DNA of 64,000 nucleotides from Comamonas sp. B21-038 (GCF_022387135.1 NZ_CP092462.1:2666001-2730000), one strand, 5' to 3'; shown: positions 42,330 through 52,118, counted from the stretch's first letter. Program-made: numbers and translations. Notes: generated by a model not told the origin, from the sequence alone.

Positions 42330-44948
42330 ATGAACGATCCTCGCATTCCGCAGCTGCGCGAGCAGTACCAGGCCCAACGCAGCGCCCTGTTTGACGACAT
42401 CATGGCCGGGGGCAGCAGCACCCGGGGCATACAGACGCAATTGCGCAAGCTGTCGCAGCTGGCCGATGGTTTGCTGCGTGAGCTGTGGCATCTGGCCGGC
42501 CTGCCCGGCCGCCTGAACCTGGTAGGGGTGGGCGGTTTTGGCCGGGGCAAGCTCTTCCCGTATTCCGATATCGATGTGCTGCTGCTGCTGCCCGAGGGCA
42601 CGGACCCCGAGCAGGACAGCGAATTGCGCAGCGCGATCGAGCAGTTCATCGGCTCCTGCTGGGATGCGGGGCTGGAGATCGGCTCGAGCGTGCGCACCCT
42701 CAGCCAGTGCATCAGCGAGGCCCAGGCCGATGTGACGGTGCAGACGGCGCTGCTGGAGTCGCGCCGCATCATCGGCTCGCCACGCCTCTACCACCTGTTC
42801 CAGGCAGCGCTGGCCCAGTCCATCCAGCCCGATGCCTTTGTCGTGGCCAAGGTGCTGGAGATGCAGCAGCGCCACAACAAATACGAAAACACCGTCTATG
42901 CGCTGGAGCCCAATTGCAAGGAATCGCCCGGCGGCCTGCGCGATCTGCAGCTGATCCTGTGGCTGGGCCGCGCCACGGGCCTGGGCAGCCGCTGGAAGGA
43001 GCTGGCCGACAAGGGCCTGGCGACCGTCTACGAGGTGCGCAACCTGCAGCGCAACGAGGACCTGATTTGCCTCATCCGCGCGCGGTTGCACATTGTGGCG
43101 CGGCGCCGCGAGGACCGGCTGGTCTTCGACCTGCAAACGCCGGTGGCCGAGTCCTTTGGTTTCAAGACGGTGACCCCTGCCGGCCAACGCTTTCCCAAGC
43201 GCGCCAGCGAGGAGCTGATGAAGCGCTACTACTGGGCCGCCAAGGCCGTGGCCCAGCTCACACAGATCCTGATGCTGAACATGGACGAGCGCCTGCACCC
43301 GGGCAACCACACCCTGCGCCGCATCGATGACGAGTTCTACGACAAGGCCGGCCTCATCGAGGTGGCCGACGACGAGGTCTACCAGCGCAACCCGCATGCG
43401 ATCTTGCGCACCTTCCTGCTCTACGAGACCGAGCCGGGCCTGAAGGACCTGTCGGCCCGCACCTTCCGCGCGCTCTACCATGCACGCCAGCTGATGGATG
43501 CGCAGTTCCGGCGCGACCCGGTCAACCGCGCCACCTTCATGCAGATCCTGCAGCAGCCCCATGGCATCACCCATGCGATGCGGCTGCTCAACCAGACCTC
43601 GGTGCTCGGCCGCTACCTCTGGCCGTTCCGCCGCATCGTCGGCCAGATGCAGCATGACCTGTTCCACGTCTACACGGTGGACCAGCACATCCTGATGGTG
43701 CTGCGCAATGTGCGGCGCTTCTTCATGGCCGAGCATGCGCACGAGTACCCGTTCTGCTCGCAGCTGGCCGCAGGCTGGGACAAGCCCTGGATTCTGTACC
43801 TCGCCGCCCTCTTCCACGATATCGGCAAGGGCCGGGGCGGTGACCATTCGGAGATCGGTGCGCTGGAGGTCAAGCGCTTTTGCCGCGACCACCAGATTGC
43901 CAAGGACGACCGGCAGCTGGTCGAGTTTCTGGTGCGTGAGCACCTGACGATGAGCCAGGTCGCGCAAAAGCAGGACACATCGGACCCCGAGGTGATCACC
44001 GCCTTTGCCCAGCGCATGGGCAATGAGCGCAGGCTCACCGCCCTCTACCTGCTCACGGTGGCGGATATCCGCGGCACCAGCCCCAAGGTCTGGAATGCCT
44101 GGAAAGGCAAGCTGCTCGAAGACCTGTACCGCGCCACCCTGCGCGTGCTGGGCGGACGGGCCCCCGATGTGGCTGCCCAGGTGGAAATCCGCAAGCGCGA
44201 GGCCTTGGTGCTGCTGGCGCTGTCGGCCCAGCCCCATGAATCGCAAAAAGCGCTGTGGGACACCTTGGGCCTGGACTATTTTCTGCGCCACGAGGCCGCC
44301 GACATTGCCTGGCACACGCGCCACCTGTCCCGTTCGGTGGGCAGCAAGGCCACGTTGGTGCGCGCCCGCCAGTCGCTGGCCGGCGAGGGCCTGCAGGTGA
44401 TGGTGTACGCGCCCGACCAGCCCGATCTGTTTGCCCGCATCTGCAGCTATTTTGACCAGGCGGGTTTCTCGATCCTGGACGCGAGGGTGCATACCGCCCT
44501 CAACCGCTATGCGCTCGATACCTTCCAGGTGGTGGCCACCGATGCACCGCAAAGCTACCGCGAGTTGATCAACCTGGTCGAGAGCGAGCTGACGCGCGTG
44601 CTGGTGGCCGCCCAGCCACTGCCCGAGCCGGCGCAGCGCCGGGTATCGCGCCGGGTCAAGAGCTTTCCGGTGGCGCCGCGCGTGCTGCTGCGCCCCGATG
44701 ACAAGGGCCAGCGCTGGCTGCTGTCCATTTCAGCGGCAGACCGCGCAGGCCTGCTCTACACGGTAGCGCGCATCCTTGCCCGCCACCAGCTGAGCGTGGA
44801 GCTGGCCAAGATCAGCACCTTGGGCGAGCGGGTGGAAGACAGCTTTTTGCTGCAGGGCCCGGAGCTGCAGAACAATGTGAGCCAGATCGCGATCGAGACC
44901 GAGCTGCTGTGGGCGCTGGCCGCGACCGGCAGCGGCGCCGCCGGTTGA
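42330..44948 (+). CDS. glnD: [Protein-PII] uridylyltransferase / uridylyl-removing enzyme
   Basis: An 872-residue bifunctional nitrogen sensor that uridylylates PII when glutamine is low and removes UMP when it is high. The nucleotidyltransferase domain shows LVGVGGFGRGKLFPYSDIDV (G-G...S-D-x-D; about residues 65-85). The HD hydrolase domain has AALFHDIGKGRGGDHSEIG (about 490-510). Two C-terminal ACT domains (about 685-870) sense glutamine. The size fits the family. It appears to have its own promoter and converges with def. Confidence 0.96.
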   Translation: MNDPRIPQLREQYQAQRSALFDDIMAGGSSTRGIQTQLRKLSQLADGLLRELWHLAGLPGRLNLVGVGGFGRGKLFPYSDIDVLLLLPEGTDPEQDSELRSAIEQFIGSCWDAGLEIGSSVRTLSQCISEAQADVTVQTALLESRRIIGSPRLYHLFQAALAQSIQPDAFVVAKVLEMQQRHNKYENTVYALEPNCKESPGGLRDLQLILWLGRATGLGSRWKELADKGLATVYEVRNLQRNEDLICLIRARLHIVARRREDRLVFDLQTPVAESFGFKTVTPAGQRFPKRASEELMKRYYWAAKAVAQLTQILMLNMDERLHPGNHTLRRIDDEFYDKAGLIEVADDEVYQRNPHAILRTFLLYETEPGLKDLSARTFRALYHARQLMDAQFRRDPVNRATFMQILQQPHGITHAMRLLNQTSVLGRYLWPFRRIVGQMQHDLFHVYTVDQHILMVLRNVRRFFMAEHAHEYPFCSQLAAGWDKPWILYLAALFHDIGKGRGGDHSEIGALEVKRFCRDHQIAKDDRQLVEFLVREHLTMSQVAQKQDTSDPEVITAFAQRMGNERRLTALYLLTVADIRGTSPKVWNAWKGKLLEDLYRATLRVLGGRAPDVAAQVEIRKREALVLLALSAQPHESQKALWDTLGLDYFLRHEAADIAWHTRHLSRSVGSKATLVRARQSLAGEGLQVMVYAPDQPDLFARICSYFDQAGFSILDARVHTALNRYALDTFQVVATDAPQSYRELINLVESELTRVLVAAQPLPEPAQRRVSRRVKSFPVAPRVLLRPDDKGQRWLLSISAADRAGLLYTVARILARHQLSVELAKISTLGERVEDSFLLQGPELQNNVSQIAIETELLWALAATGSGAAG

Positions 44949-44961
44949 TTCGGGGGCCGGC

Positions 44962-45501
44962 TCAGTCGTCCTCAGCCGCGCTGATGCCGGGGAACAGCAC
45001 TTCGGTGAAGCCGAACTGGCTGAAATCGCGCACCCGCATCGGGTAGAGCTTGCCCCAGAGGTGGTCGCATTCATGCTGTACCACCCGGGCATGGAAGCCT
45101 TCGGCCACGCGGTCGATCGGATCGCCATACTGGTCGAAACCGGTGTAGCGAATCTTGCGCCAGCGCGGCACCATGCCGCGCAGGCCCGGCACCGACAGAC
45201 AACCTTCCCAGTCATCCTCTTCCTCGTCCGACAACGGCGTGATCACCGGGTTGACCAGCACCGTGGGCGGCACCAGCGGACGATCCGGGTAGCGCGGGTT
45301 GCGATCGGGCGAGCCGAAGAACACCACCTGCAGATCCACGCCGATCTGCGGCGCCGCCAAGCCCGCGCCATGGGCATCGCGCATGGTGTCGAGCAGGTCC
45401 TGCACCAGCTGGTGCAGCGTATCGGTGTCAAACTCGGTCACGGGCTGCGCAGTGCGCAGCAAACGGGCATCGCCCATTTTCAGGATTGGATAGATCGCCA
45501 T
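44962..45501 (-). CDS. def: Peptide deformylase
   Basis: A 179-residue Fe/Zn hydrolase removing the N-formyl group from nascent proteins. All three signature motifs are present: [21 protein letters not shown] (metal cysteine) and QHECDHLWG (HExxH with both metal histidines and catalytic Glu). The ATG at 45501 gives the conserved start [11 protein letters not shown]; the 16 codons upstream in the open frame are not conserved. It converges with glnD with 13 bases between stops and is divergent from the DUF454 gene. Confidence 0.95.
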   Translation of the reverse strand: MAIYPILKMGDARLLRTAQPVTEFDTDTLHQLVQDLLDTMRDAHGAGLAAPQIGVDLQVVFFGSPDRNPRYPDRPLVPPTVLVNPVITPLSDEEEDDWEGCLSVPGLRGMVPRWRKIRYTGFDQYGDPIDRVAEGFHARVVQHECDHLWGKLYPMRVRDFSQFGFTEVLFPGISAAEDD

Positions 45502-45622
45502 ACCGGGATGGTAGCGCAGCAGGGCATGCGGTCTGGCGCCTTTTGCCACCCAAAGCAGCGCGATTCAGAATGCCTGGCTTGCCCAGCATCAAGACACTGT
45601 TATGCGGCGCGATGCACAATGC

Positions 45623-46072
45623 ATGACCATGAACGAGCCCGGAGCCTCCTCCACTGCGCTGCAGGAAGTGCAGACACCGGCCTACTGCCCCATCCGCAGC
45701 CCGGTGCTGCGCTGGCTGCTGCTGCTGGCGGCCGTGGCCTGCCTCGCAATGGGCATCATCGGCATCTTTGTGCCGGGCCTGCCCACGACGGTCTTCATCC
45801 TGATGGCCGGGGCCTGCGCCGCGCGCAGCTCGGCGCGGCTGCATGGCTGGCTGTGGCGCCACCGCCTGTTTGGCGGCATGCTGCGCAACTGGGCGGCAGG
45901 CGGCTTTGTCAGCCGCAAGGCCAAGTGGAGCGCCAGCATCACGATGGCGGTGTGTGCAGTCATCATGCTGCTGGTGCCAGCGCCCGGCTGGGCCAAGCTG
46001 TTGTCGATCAGCTGCATGGCCTGCGTGCTGGCCTGGCTATGGTGCCGGCCCGAACCGCCCGCACCCCGCTGA
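45623..46072 (+). CDS. DUF454 (YbaN) family inner membrane protein
   Basis: About 149 residues with a short hydrophilic N-terminus and three to four membrane segments. It carries the DUF454 core GIIGIFVPGLPTTVFILMAGACAARSS, followed by LFGGMLRNWAAGGFVSRKAKW. Function unknown. ATGs at 45602, 45623 and 45629 are all possible and none has a good ribosome site; 45623 is a compromise. Confidence 0.8.
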   Translation: MTMNEPGASSTALQEVQTPAYCPIRSPVLRWLLLLAAVACLAMGIIGIFVPGLPTTVFILMAGACAARSSARLHGWLWRHRLFGGMLRNWAAGGFVSRKAKWSASITMAVCAVIMLLVPAPGWAKLLSISCMACVLAWLWCRPEPPAPR

Positions 46073-46133
46073 GCGTTCCGCCTGGCGGACAGCCTCGCGT
46101 ACGGCCCCCGGCGGCAAAAAATGACCTGGTCCG

Positions 46134-46162
46134 TTTTTCGGGTCAAAAATTCGTTCTATAAT
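46134..46162 (+). promoter_or_regulatory. Promoter of the tRNA-Asn cluster
   Basis: A perfect TATAAT (46157-46162) lies 11 bases before the first tRNA, with a weak TTTTTC at the -35 position (17-base spacing). A single promoter probably drives all four genes. Confidence 0.55.
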
Positions 46163-46173
46163 CGCAGTCTTGT

Positions 46174-46249
46174 TCCTCAATAGCTCAGTTGGTAGAGCGC
46201 CGGACTGTTAATCCGTAGGTCCCTGGTTCGAGCCCAGGTTGAGGAGCCA
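46174..46249 (+). tRNA. tRNA-Asn (GTT), copy 1
   Basis: A 76-base cloverleaf: acceptor stem TCCTCAA/TTGAGGA, D-arm AGCTCAGTTGGTAGAGC, anticodon GTT in ACTGTTAATCC, T-arm GGTTCGAGCC, encoded CCA. First of four tandem copies with a 122-base period. Confidence 0.98.
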
Positions 46250-46260
46250 CAGAATTTTTT

Positions 46261-46282
46261 GGCTTTGCAATCGAACAAAGCC
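46261..46282 (+). other. Structured spacer hairpin 1 between tRNA-Asn genes
   Basis: GGCTTTG-CAATCGAA-CAAAGCC: 7-bp stem, 8-base loop beginning CAATCG. It is equivalent in position to the hairpins in spacers 2 and 3. Confidence 0.7.
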
Positions 46283-46295
46283 TGTTGACCGATAT

Positions 46296-46371
46296 TCCTC
46301 AATAGCTCAGTCGGTAGAGCGCCGGACTGTTAATCCGTAGGTCCCTGGTTCGAGCCCAGGTTGAGGAGCCA
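46296..46371 (+). tRNA. tRNA-Asn (GTT), copy 2
   Basis: Same 76-base tRNA as copy 1 except that the D-loop reads CAGTCGG instead of CAGTTGG. CCA is encoded. Confidence 0.98.
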
Positions 46372-46380
46372 TCACTTATC

Positions 46381-46402
46381 TGCCCTGCAATCGTTCAGGG
46401 CA
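46381..46402 (+). other. Structured spacer hairpin 2 between tRNA-Asn genes
   Basis: TGCCCTG-CAATCGTT-CAGGGCA: 7-bp stem whose bases differ from spacer 1 on both arms while pairing is preserved; the loop again begins CAATCG. Confidence 0.7.
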
Positions 46403-46417
46403 TTGACCAAAATTTGT

Positions 46418-46493
46418 TCCTCAATAGCTCAGTTGGTAGAGCGCCGGACTGTTAATCCGTAGGTCCCTGGTTCGAGCCCAGGTTGAGGAGCCA
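46418..46493 (+). tRNA. tRNA-Asn (GTT), copy 3
   Basis: Identical over 76 bases to copy 1, CCA encoded. Confidence 0.98.
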
Positions 46494-46503
46494 AAGCTTT
46501 TTG

Positions 46504-46525
46504 GGCTTTGCAATCGCACAGAGCC
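46504..46525 (+). other. Structured spacer hairpin 3 between tRNA-Asn genes
   Basis: GGCTTTG-CAATCGCA-CAGAGCC: 7-bp stem with one G-U pair, loop beginning CAATCG. Confidence 0.7.
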
Positions 46526-46539
46526 TGTTCACCGTTTAT

Positions 46540-46615
46540 TCCTCAATAGCTCAGTTGGTAGAGCGCCGGACTGTTAATCCGTAGGTCCCTGGTTCGAGCC
46601 CAGGTTGAGGAGCCA
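46540..46615 (+). tRNA. tRNA-Asn (GTT), copy 4
   Basis: Identical over 76 bases to copy 1, CCA encoded; followed after five bases by a strong terminator. Confidence 0.98.
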
Positions 46616-46620
46616 CTTCA

Positions 46621-46649
46621 AAAGCCTGCACACATGTGCAGGCTTTTTT
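46621..46649 (+). terminator. Intrinsic terminator of the tRNA-Asn cluster
   Basis: AAAGCCTGCACA pairs with TGTGCAGGCTTT (up to 12 bp) followed by a T run on the plus strand. Confidence 0.9.
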
Positions 46650-46746
46650 GTTTTTGCAGGCCCAGCCCCGCAGCAGCGGCAGAACTGCAGTATTTATCAC
46701 CCCCGCGCCGCCTTGGGGGCCGGCAGCCTGCCATTTGGCCGCTACC

Positions 46747-47547
46747 ATGGCAACAGACACCATGAGCGCCAACCACCACACCCCTCCGCTTGCCTGGCTG
46801 CAGCCCGATGACGACTTTCCGCCGGTCGACCGGGCCTGGGGACCCGACACGCCCCACCCCGGCCTGCTCGCCGCCGGCGGCGTGCTCGACAGCGCCCATC
46901 TGCAGCAGGCCTACCGCCAGGGCATCTTCCCGTGGTTCAGCGAAGGCTCGCCGATCCTGTGGTGGTCCACCGATCCGCGCATGGTGCTGCAACCGGCCGA
47001 TTTCAGGCTCCACCGCTCGCTCAAGCAGGCGATCCGCAAGTTTGAACAGGACCCGCACAGCGAGCTGCGCATCGACAGCGACTTTGCCGCCGTGATTGCA
47101 GCCTGCAGCCAGCAGGCCCGCCCGGGGCAGGATGGCACCTGGATCGTCGACGATATCCAGGCCGCCTACACGCAGCTGCACCGCGATGGCTTTGCCCACA
47201 GTGTGGAGCTGTGGCAGCGCGGCCGGTTGGTGGCCGGGCTGTACTGTGTGGCCATCGGCCGCGCGGTGTTTGGTGAATCGATGTTCACCACGGTCCCCAA
47301 TGGCTCCAAGATTGCGCTGGCCGCACTGGTGCAGATCTGCCGCCGTGAGCAGGCGCCGATGATCGATTGCCAGCAAAACACCGGGCATCTGGCCTTCATG
47401 GGTGCAGCAGAGATACCGCGCAGCCGGTTTGTGGCCCATGTGCGCACGCAAATAGCGCTGCCCCCGATGCGTTGGGAGTTTGCATCTCGCGATTGGACTG
47501 ACATAATCCCACTATCTGAAATGACATCTCCGCATCCGGATGAGTAG
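46747..47547 (+). CDS. aat: Leucyl/phenylalanyl-tRNA-protein transferase
   Basis: The enzyme adds Leu or Phe to proteins with N-terminal Lys or Arg, marking them for ClpS/ClpAP. Family signatures are [50 protein letters not shown] and [14 protein letters not shown]. It is 266 residues from the ATG at 46747; an ATG at 46762 is also possible and neither has a clear ribosome site. Its 3' end overlaps bpt by 8 bases, so the two N-degron transferases are coupled. Confidence 0.95.
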   Translation: MATDTMSANHHTPPLAWLQPDDDFPPVDRAWGPDTPHPGLLAAGGVLDSAHLQQAYRQGIFPWFSEGSPILWWSTDPRMVLQPADFRLHRSLKQAIRKFEQDPHSELRIDSDFAAVIAACSQQARPGQDGTWIVDDIQAAYTQLHRDGFAHSVELWQRGRLVAGLYCVAIGRAVFGESMFTTVPNGSKIALAALVQICRREQAPMIDCQQNTGHLAFMGAAEIPRSRFVAHVRTQIALPPMRWEFASRDWTDIIPLSEMTSPHPDE

Positions 47548-48298
47548 GCTGAACGAACTACCGCTGCACAGCTTGCAGTTTTATGCGACAGCGCCCTACC
47601 CATGCAGCTATCTTGAAGCGCGCATGGCGCGCTCTCAGGTAGCCACGCCCAGCCACGCCATACAGAACGATGTCTATTCCGAGCTGATCCAGCAGGGATT
47701 TCGCCGCAGCGGCCTGTTCACCTACCGCCCCTATTGCGATGGCTGCCAGGCCTGCGTGCCCCTGCGCGTGCATGTGCAGGACTTCAAACCCAAGCGCCAC
47801 CAGCGCCGCGCGCGCAAACAGCATGAAGCCCTGGAAGTGCGCGTGCTGCCGCTGGGCTTTCTGCGCGAGCACTACGCGCTCTACCTGCGCTACCAATCTG
47901 CCCGCCACACCGGCGGCGGCATGGATGAGGACAGTGTCGAGCAGTATTCGCAGTTCATGCTGCAAAGCCGGGTCAACAGCCGCCTGGTGGAGTTCCGCGA
48001 ACCGGCACAGGGCACACAGCCCGGCGCCTTGAAGATGGTCTCGATCATCGATATCCTCAACGACGGCCTGTCCGCCGTCTACACCTTTTACGAGCCCGAG
48101 GCCCACACCAGCTACGGCACCTACAACGTGCTCTGGCAGATTGAGCAGTGCCGTGCGATGGGCCTACCCTACCTGTACCTGGGCTACTGGATTGCCGCCA
48201 GCCCCAAGATGCAGTACAAGGCCGACTACCAGCCCTATGAGGTCTACATCGACCAGCGCTGGCAGCCGGGCCAGCTCGCCAACCATTGCGCCGACTGA
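47540..48298 (+). CDS. bpt: Aspartate/glutamate leucyltransferase (Bpt), arginyltransferase family
   Basis: A 252-residue protein of the bacterial Ate1-like family that adds Leu to N-terminal Asp or Glu. The conserved N-terminus [14 protein letters not shown] is followed by [23 protein letters not shown] with its cysteine cluster. The GNAT-like C-terminal domain has [16 protein letters not shown] and MQYKADYQP. The start overlaps the end of aat. Together the pair feeds secondary and tertiary destabilising residues into the bacterial N-degron pathway. Confidence 0.94.
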   Translation: MSRLNELPLHSLQFYATAPYPCSYLEARMARSQVATPSHAIQNDVYSELIQQGFRRSGLFTYRPYCDGCQACVPLRVHVQDFKPKRHQRRARKQHEALEVRVLPLGFLREHYALYLRYQSARHTGGGMDEDSVEQYSQFMLQSRVNSRLVEFREPAQGTQPGALKMVSIIDILNDGLSAVYTFYEPEAHTSYGTYNVLWQIEQCRAMGLPYLYLGYWIAASPKMQYKADYQPYEVYIDQRWQPGQLANHCAD

Positions 48299-48352
48299 TC
48301 GCTGCGATCAAGCGGCCACCCCTATCTTTGTTATCTGAGCGCCAGTCTACGC

Positions 48353-49150
48353 ATGACCAAAACAACACATGACACCGTCACCAAGCCCAGCGTACAAGTG
48401 CTAGAGCGCATGTTCACGCTGCTGGACGTCCTGGCCACGCGCGAGGAAGCGGTGTCACTGAAAGAGCTCAGCGAAATCACGGGCCTGCACCCGTCGACGA
48501 CGCACCGCATCTTGAATGACCTGACCATCGGCCGCTTCGTGGACCGCCCCGAATCGGGCAGCTACCGCCTGGGCATGCGCCTGCTGGAGCTGGGCAACCT
48601 GGTCAAGGCACGCATCAATGTGCGCGAAGTGGCGTTGCTGCCGATGCGCCGCCTGCACCTGGCGACCCAGCAGGCCATCAATCTGAGCATGCGCCAGGGC
48701 GACGAGATCGTCTACGTGGAGCGCAGCTTCAGCGAACGTTCGGGCATGCAGGTGGTGCGTGCGATCGGCGGGCATGCGCCCTTGCATCTGACCTCCACCG
48801 GCAAGCTCTTCCTGGCCGATGATGAACCCGAGCGCGTGCGCGCCTACGCTATGCGCACGGGCCTGGCCGGCAATACCAAGAACAGCATCACCAACCTGGC
48901 GGTGCTCGAGCGCGAGCTGTCCAAGACACGCCAGTACGGCGTGGCACGCGACAATGAAGAGCTGGAGCTGGGCGTGCGCTGCATGGCCGCAGGCATCTAT
49001 GACGACCAGGGGCGCCTGGTGGCAGGGCTGTCCGTCTCCGCCCCCGCTGACCGGCTGGAGGACGCCTGGACCACGCGCCTGCAGGCCACGGCGAGCGAGA
49101 TCTCATCGGCGCTGGGATTTGACGAACACCGCCAGCCCAACGCACGCTGA
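48353..49150 (+). CDS. IclR family transcriptional regulator
   Basis: A 265-residue regulator. The N-terminal winged helix-turn-helix (about 12-72) includes VSLKELSEITGLHPSTTHRILNDLTIGRF. The IclR effector domain (about 85-255) has HLTSTGKLFLAD, GVARDNEELELGVRCMAAGIYDDQGRLVAGLSVSAP. No linked catabolic operon is present in the window, so the ligand and targets are unknown. Ends in a shared terminator with pbpG. Confidence 0.9.
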   Translation: MTKTTHDTVTKPSVQVLERMFTLLDVLATREEAVSLKELSEITGLHPSTTHRILNDLTIGRFVDRPESGSYRLGMRLLELGNLVKARINVREVALLPMRRLHLATQQAINLSMRQGDEIVYVERSFSERSGMQVVRAIGGHAPLHLTSTGKLFLADDEPERVRAYAMRTGLAGNTKNSITNLAVLERELSKTRQYGVARDNEELELGVRCMAAGIYDDQGRLVAGLSVSAPADRLEDAWTTRLQATASEISSALGFDEHRQPNAR

Positions 49151-49181
49151 CGCCAGTCCGCCCTGCACACTCGCAGACGCA

Positions 49182-49207
49182 AAAAAACCTGCCGAGGCAG
49201 GTTTTTT
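49182..49207. terminator. Bidirectional terminator, IclR gene / pbpG
   Basis: AAAAAACCTGCC-GA-GGCAGGTTTTTT, a near-perfect 12-bp dyad with T tracts on both strands between convergent genes. Confidence 0.9.
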
Positions 49208-49222
49208 GTTGGGTGCCTGGCG

Positions 49223-50350
49223 TCAGTGTTTGGCCAGCAGGTGCGTAGCGGAGCCTTCCACCCAATGGCGCACCCGTTCGGCGTCTGCCAGACGGCCAAA
49301 CTTGCCAGCCGAATCCAGGAACACCATGATCAGCTTGCGGCCCGCGACCTGGGTCTGCATCACCAGGCAGCGCCCGGCTTCGGAGATATAGCCGGTCTTT
49401 TGCAGGCCGATGTTCCACTCCGGGTTGTGCACCAGGCGGTTGGTGTTGTTGAACTGGACGGTACGCTCACCCACTTCCACCTGGTAGGACGGCGAGGTGG
49501 TCAGATCGCGCATCAGCGGATCGGAGTGCGCCACGTTGACCAAGGTCGCCAGGTCGAAGGCGCTGGACTGGTTGGAGCTCGACAGGCCGGTGGGCTCGAC
49601 ATAGCGGGTATCGGCCATGCCCAGCATCTTGGCTTTCATGTTCATCAGGCCGACAAAGGTCTGCATGCCACCCGGATAGGTGCGGCCCAGCGCATGCGCT
49701 GCGCGGTTTTCGCTGGACATCAGCGCCAGGTGCAGCAACTCGCCACGCATCAATGTGGTGCCGACACGCAGACGCGAGCTGCTGTGCTTTTCGGTGTCCA
49801 CATCGTCCTGGGTGATGGTTATCATCTCGTCCATCGGCAGCTGGGCCTGCGAGATGATGAGGCCGGTCATCAGCTTGGTGAGCGAGGCGATGGGCAGCAC
49901 CGCATGGTCATTCTTGGACAGCAGCACCTCATGCGTGTCCTGGTCCAGCACCAGCGCCACGCTGGACTTGAGGGCCAGCGGATCGGTCACATCATGCAGA
50001 CCGGCGAGCTGGCCGAAGGATTGGCGCTCGGGAATGATTACGGCCGAGGCGACCGCAGCACGACCGGCATGGCGGCCCACCTTGGCGACGGTGGTCTTGC
50101 CCTTCGCAGCCTTGCCTGCGAGCTTTTTGGACGCGGGCGCTGCAGCTGCCTGCTTCTGGCGCCCGTTGCGCTCACCCTTGGAGGCCACGGCCGCCTGCTT
50201 CTTGCCTGCCTTGGCCTGCACATGGGCCTTCGCAGCGGGCTTGTTCTTGGCGCTGGCATGGGCGGCAGGCGCCGCCAAACCAAAGGCCAACGTACAAATT
50301 GCAAACAAATGTGAAAAACGACGCAAAACACTGCGATGACGTAGCGCCAT
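49223..50350 (-). CDS. pbpG: D-alanyl-D-alanine endopeptidase (PBP7-type)
   Basis: A 375-residue periplasmic serine peptidase. A signal peptide (about 1-32) is followed by an unusually long Lys/Ala-rich linker (about 35-95, repeated AAK/GKK patterns) and then the S11 domain with SLTK (nucleophile serine), SSEN and KTGY motifs. It should cleave D-Ala-mDAP crosslinks in peptidoglycan. No C-terminal amphipathic anchor extends beyond the domain, which favours PBP7/8 over PBP5. The basic linker may bind the anionic wall (inference). The ATG at 50350 follows a GGGAG ribosome site. Confidence 0.9.
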   Translation of the reverse strand: MALRHRSVLRRFSHLFAICTLAFGLAAPAAHASAKNKPAAKAHVQAKAGKKQAAVASKGERNGRQKQAAAAPASKKLAGKAAKGKTTVAKVGRHAGRAAVASAVIIPERQSFGQLAGLHDVTDPLALKSSVALVLDQDTHEVLLSKNDHAVLPIASLTKLMTGLIISQAQLPMDEMITITQDDVDTEKHSSSRLRVGTTLMRGELLHLALMSSENRAAHALGRTYPGGMQTFVGLMNMKAKMLGMADTRYVEPTGLSSSNQSSAFDLATLVNVAHSDPLMRDLTTSPSYQVEVGERTVQFNNTNRLVHNPEWNIGLQKTGYISEAGRCLVMQTQVAGRKLIMVFLDSAGKFGRLADAERVRHWVEGSATHLLAKH

Positions 50351-50396
50351 TATTCTGCTCCCTACAAATACGATAGCTGACAGCGGAAATTTGGAT

Positions 50397-50432
50397 TCAA
50401 AAAATCGCGCAAATTCATGAACTTACGCGATT
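50397..50432 (-). terminator. Intrinsic terminator of leuA
   Basis: AATCGCG/CGCGATT, with an interrupted inner stem (AA/TT, TTCATGAA), followed by TTTTTTG on the minus strand, 36 bases after the leuA stop. Confidence 0.75.
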
Positions 50433-50467
50433 CTTCAATTATTTAAGTGAAATTATATTCCGAAGTC

Positions 50468-52006
50468 TCAACCTTGTGCAGCTACTCGCTCCGTAGGATT
50501 TTGTAACTTGTTCAGTGCAGCGATGTAAGCCTTCGCTGACGCCACGACGATATCGGGGTCTGCACCTACACCGTTGACGATGCGGCCACCTTGCTGCAAG
50601 CGTACGGTCACCTCACCCTGGCTCTCGGTGGAGCCGCTGATCGCATTGACCGCATACAGCACCATCTCGGCGCCGCTGCGCGCCTGGGATTCGATGGCCT
50701 TCATCGATGCATCGACAGGCCCGTTGCCGGTGGACTCGCCGCGCACTTCCTGGCCGTGGGCAATCAGCACCACACTGGCCTTGGGCTGCTCGCCCGTTTC
50801 GCTGGCTTGCGACAGCGACACGAAGCGGTAGGTCTCAGCCTGGGCTTCCGCGCCTTCCATGTGCACCAATGCCAGGATGTCCTCGTCAAAGATTTCACTC
50901 TTGCGGTCAGCCAGGTCCTTGAAACGGGCGAAGGCGGCATTGATGTCGCTTTCGCTGTCCATCACCACACCCAGCTCCTGCAGGCGCTGCTTGAAGGCGT
51001 TGCGGCCCGAGAGCTTGCCCAGCACGATCTTGTTGGCGCTCCAGCCCACATCCTCGGCCCGCATGATCTCGTAGGTGTCGCGGGCCTTGAGCACGCCATC
51101 CTGGTGGATGCCCGAGGCATGGGCAAACGCATTGGCGCCCACCACGGCCTTGTTGGGCTGCACCACAAAGCCGGTGGTCTGGCTGACCAGGCGGCTGGCG
51201 GCCACAATGTGCTGGGCGTCGATGTTGACATCGAGGCCAAAGTAATCGCGGCGCGTCTTGACGGCCATGACGACTTCCTCCAGTGAGCAGTTACCCGCGC
51301 GCTCACCCAGGCCGTTGATCGTGCACTCCACCTGGCGCGCACCACCGATCTTGACGCCGGCCAGCGAGTTGGCGACGGCCATGCCCAGGTCGTTGTGGCA
51401 ATGCACCGACCAGATGGCCTTGTCACTGTTGGGAATGCGCTCGCGCAGGTTCAGAATGAACTGGCCATAGAGCTCGGGGATCGCGTAGCCGACGGTGTCG
51501 GGCACATTGATGGTGGTGGCGCCTTCGGCGATCACCGCCTCGATCACGCGGCAGAGAAAATCCGGGTCGCTGCGGTAGCCGTCTTCGGGACTGAATTCGA
51601 TATCGCCCACCAGATTGCGGGCAAAACGCACCGACATCTTGGCCTGCTCGAACACCTCATCGGGCGACATGCGGAGTTTTTTCTCCATGTGCAGCGGGCT
51701 GGTCGCAATGAAGGTGTGAATGCGTGCCCGGTTGGCAGGCTTCAAGGCTTCGGCAGCGCGGGCAATGTCACGGTCATTGGCGCGTGCCAGCGAACAGATG
51801 GTCGAGTCCTTGATGATGGAGGCGATGCTCTGCACACAATCGAAATCTCCGTTGGAGCTGGCGGCAAAGCCAGCCTCGATGACGTCCACCTTGAGGCGCT
51901 CGAGCTGGCGCGCAATGCGCAGCTTCTCGTCCTTGGTCATCGACGCGCCGGGCGACTGTTCGCCATCGCGCAAGGTGGTATCAAAAATAATCAGTTGGTC
52001 GCTCAT
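50468..52006 (-). CDS. leuA: 2-isopropylmalate synthase, long bacterial type
   Basis: A 512-residue enzyme condensing acetyl-CoA with 2-ketoisovalerate, the first step of leucine synthesis. It has the signature [13 protein letters not shown], metal-binding HCHNDLG, a conserved [17 protein letters not shown], and a C-terminal regulatory LeuA dimer domain (about 390-505) with NGPVDAS. It lies 154 bases after a second, different leuA on the same strand. The ATG at 52006 starts [15 protein letters not shown], the expected N-terminus. Confidence 0.95.
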   Translation of the reverse strand: MSDQLIIFDTTLRDGEQSPGASMTKDEKLRIARQLERLKVDVIEAGFAASSNGDFDCVQSIASIIKDSTICSLARANDRDIARAAEALKPANRARIHTFIATSPLHMEKKLRMSPDEVFEQAKMSVRFARNLVGDIEFSPEDGYRSDPDFLCRVIEAVIAEGATTINVPDTVGYAIPELYGQFILNLRERIPNSDKAIWSVHCHNDLGMAVANSLAGVKIGGARQVECTINGLGERAGNCSLEEVVMAVKTRRDYFGLDVNIDAQHIVAASRLVSQTTGFVVQPNKAVVGANAFAHASGIHQDGVLKARDTYEIMRAEDVGWSANKIVLGKLSGRNAFKQRLQELGVVMDSESDINAAFARFKDLADRKSEIFDEDILALVHMEGAEAQAETYRFVSLSQASETGEQPKASVVLIAHGQEVRGESTGNGPVDASMKAIESQARSGAEMVLYAVNAISGSTESQGEVTVRLQQGGRIVNGVGADPDIVVASAKAYIAALNKLQNPTERVAAQG

Positions 52007-52077
52007 CGTGTGTTCTCCATGGCATGGGTCATGCGCTGCCGCCGTGCTGCCACTGTGGGTAAGTGGAATCTCTACAA

Positions 52078-52118
52078 CAGGCTGCAGGAAAGCGGTCTGC
52101 CCGCTCTCCTGCAGCCTG
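52078..52118 (-). other. Long hairpin between the two leuA genes
   Basis: CAGGCTGCAGGAGAGCGG pairs with CCGCTTTCCTGCAGCCTG (18-bp stem, one mismatch, 5-base loop). There is no U run after it, so it may be a processing or attenuation element rather than a simple terminator. Confidence 0.6.

Noticed and set aside
46174..46615. Regular repeat array that could be taken for CRISPR
   Set aside because: The 76-base repeats are complete tRNA-Asn genes with encoded CCA, spacers are homologous to one another, and there are no cas genes.
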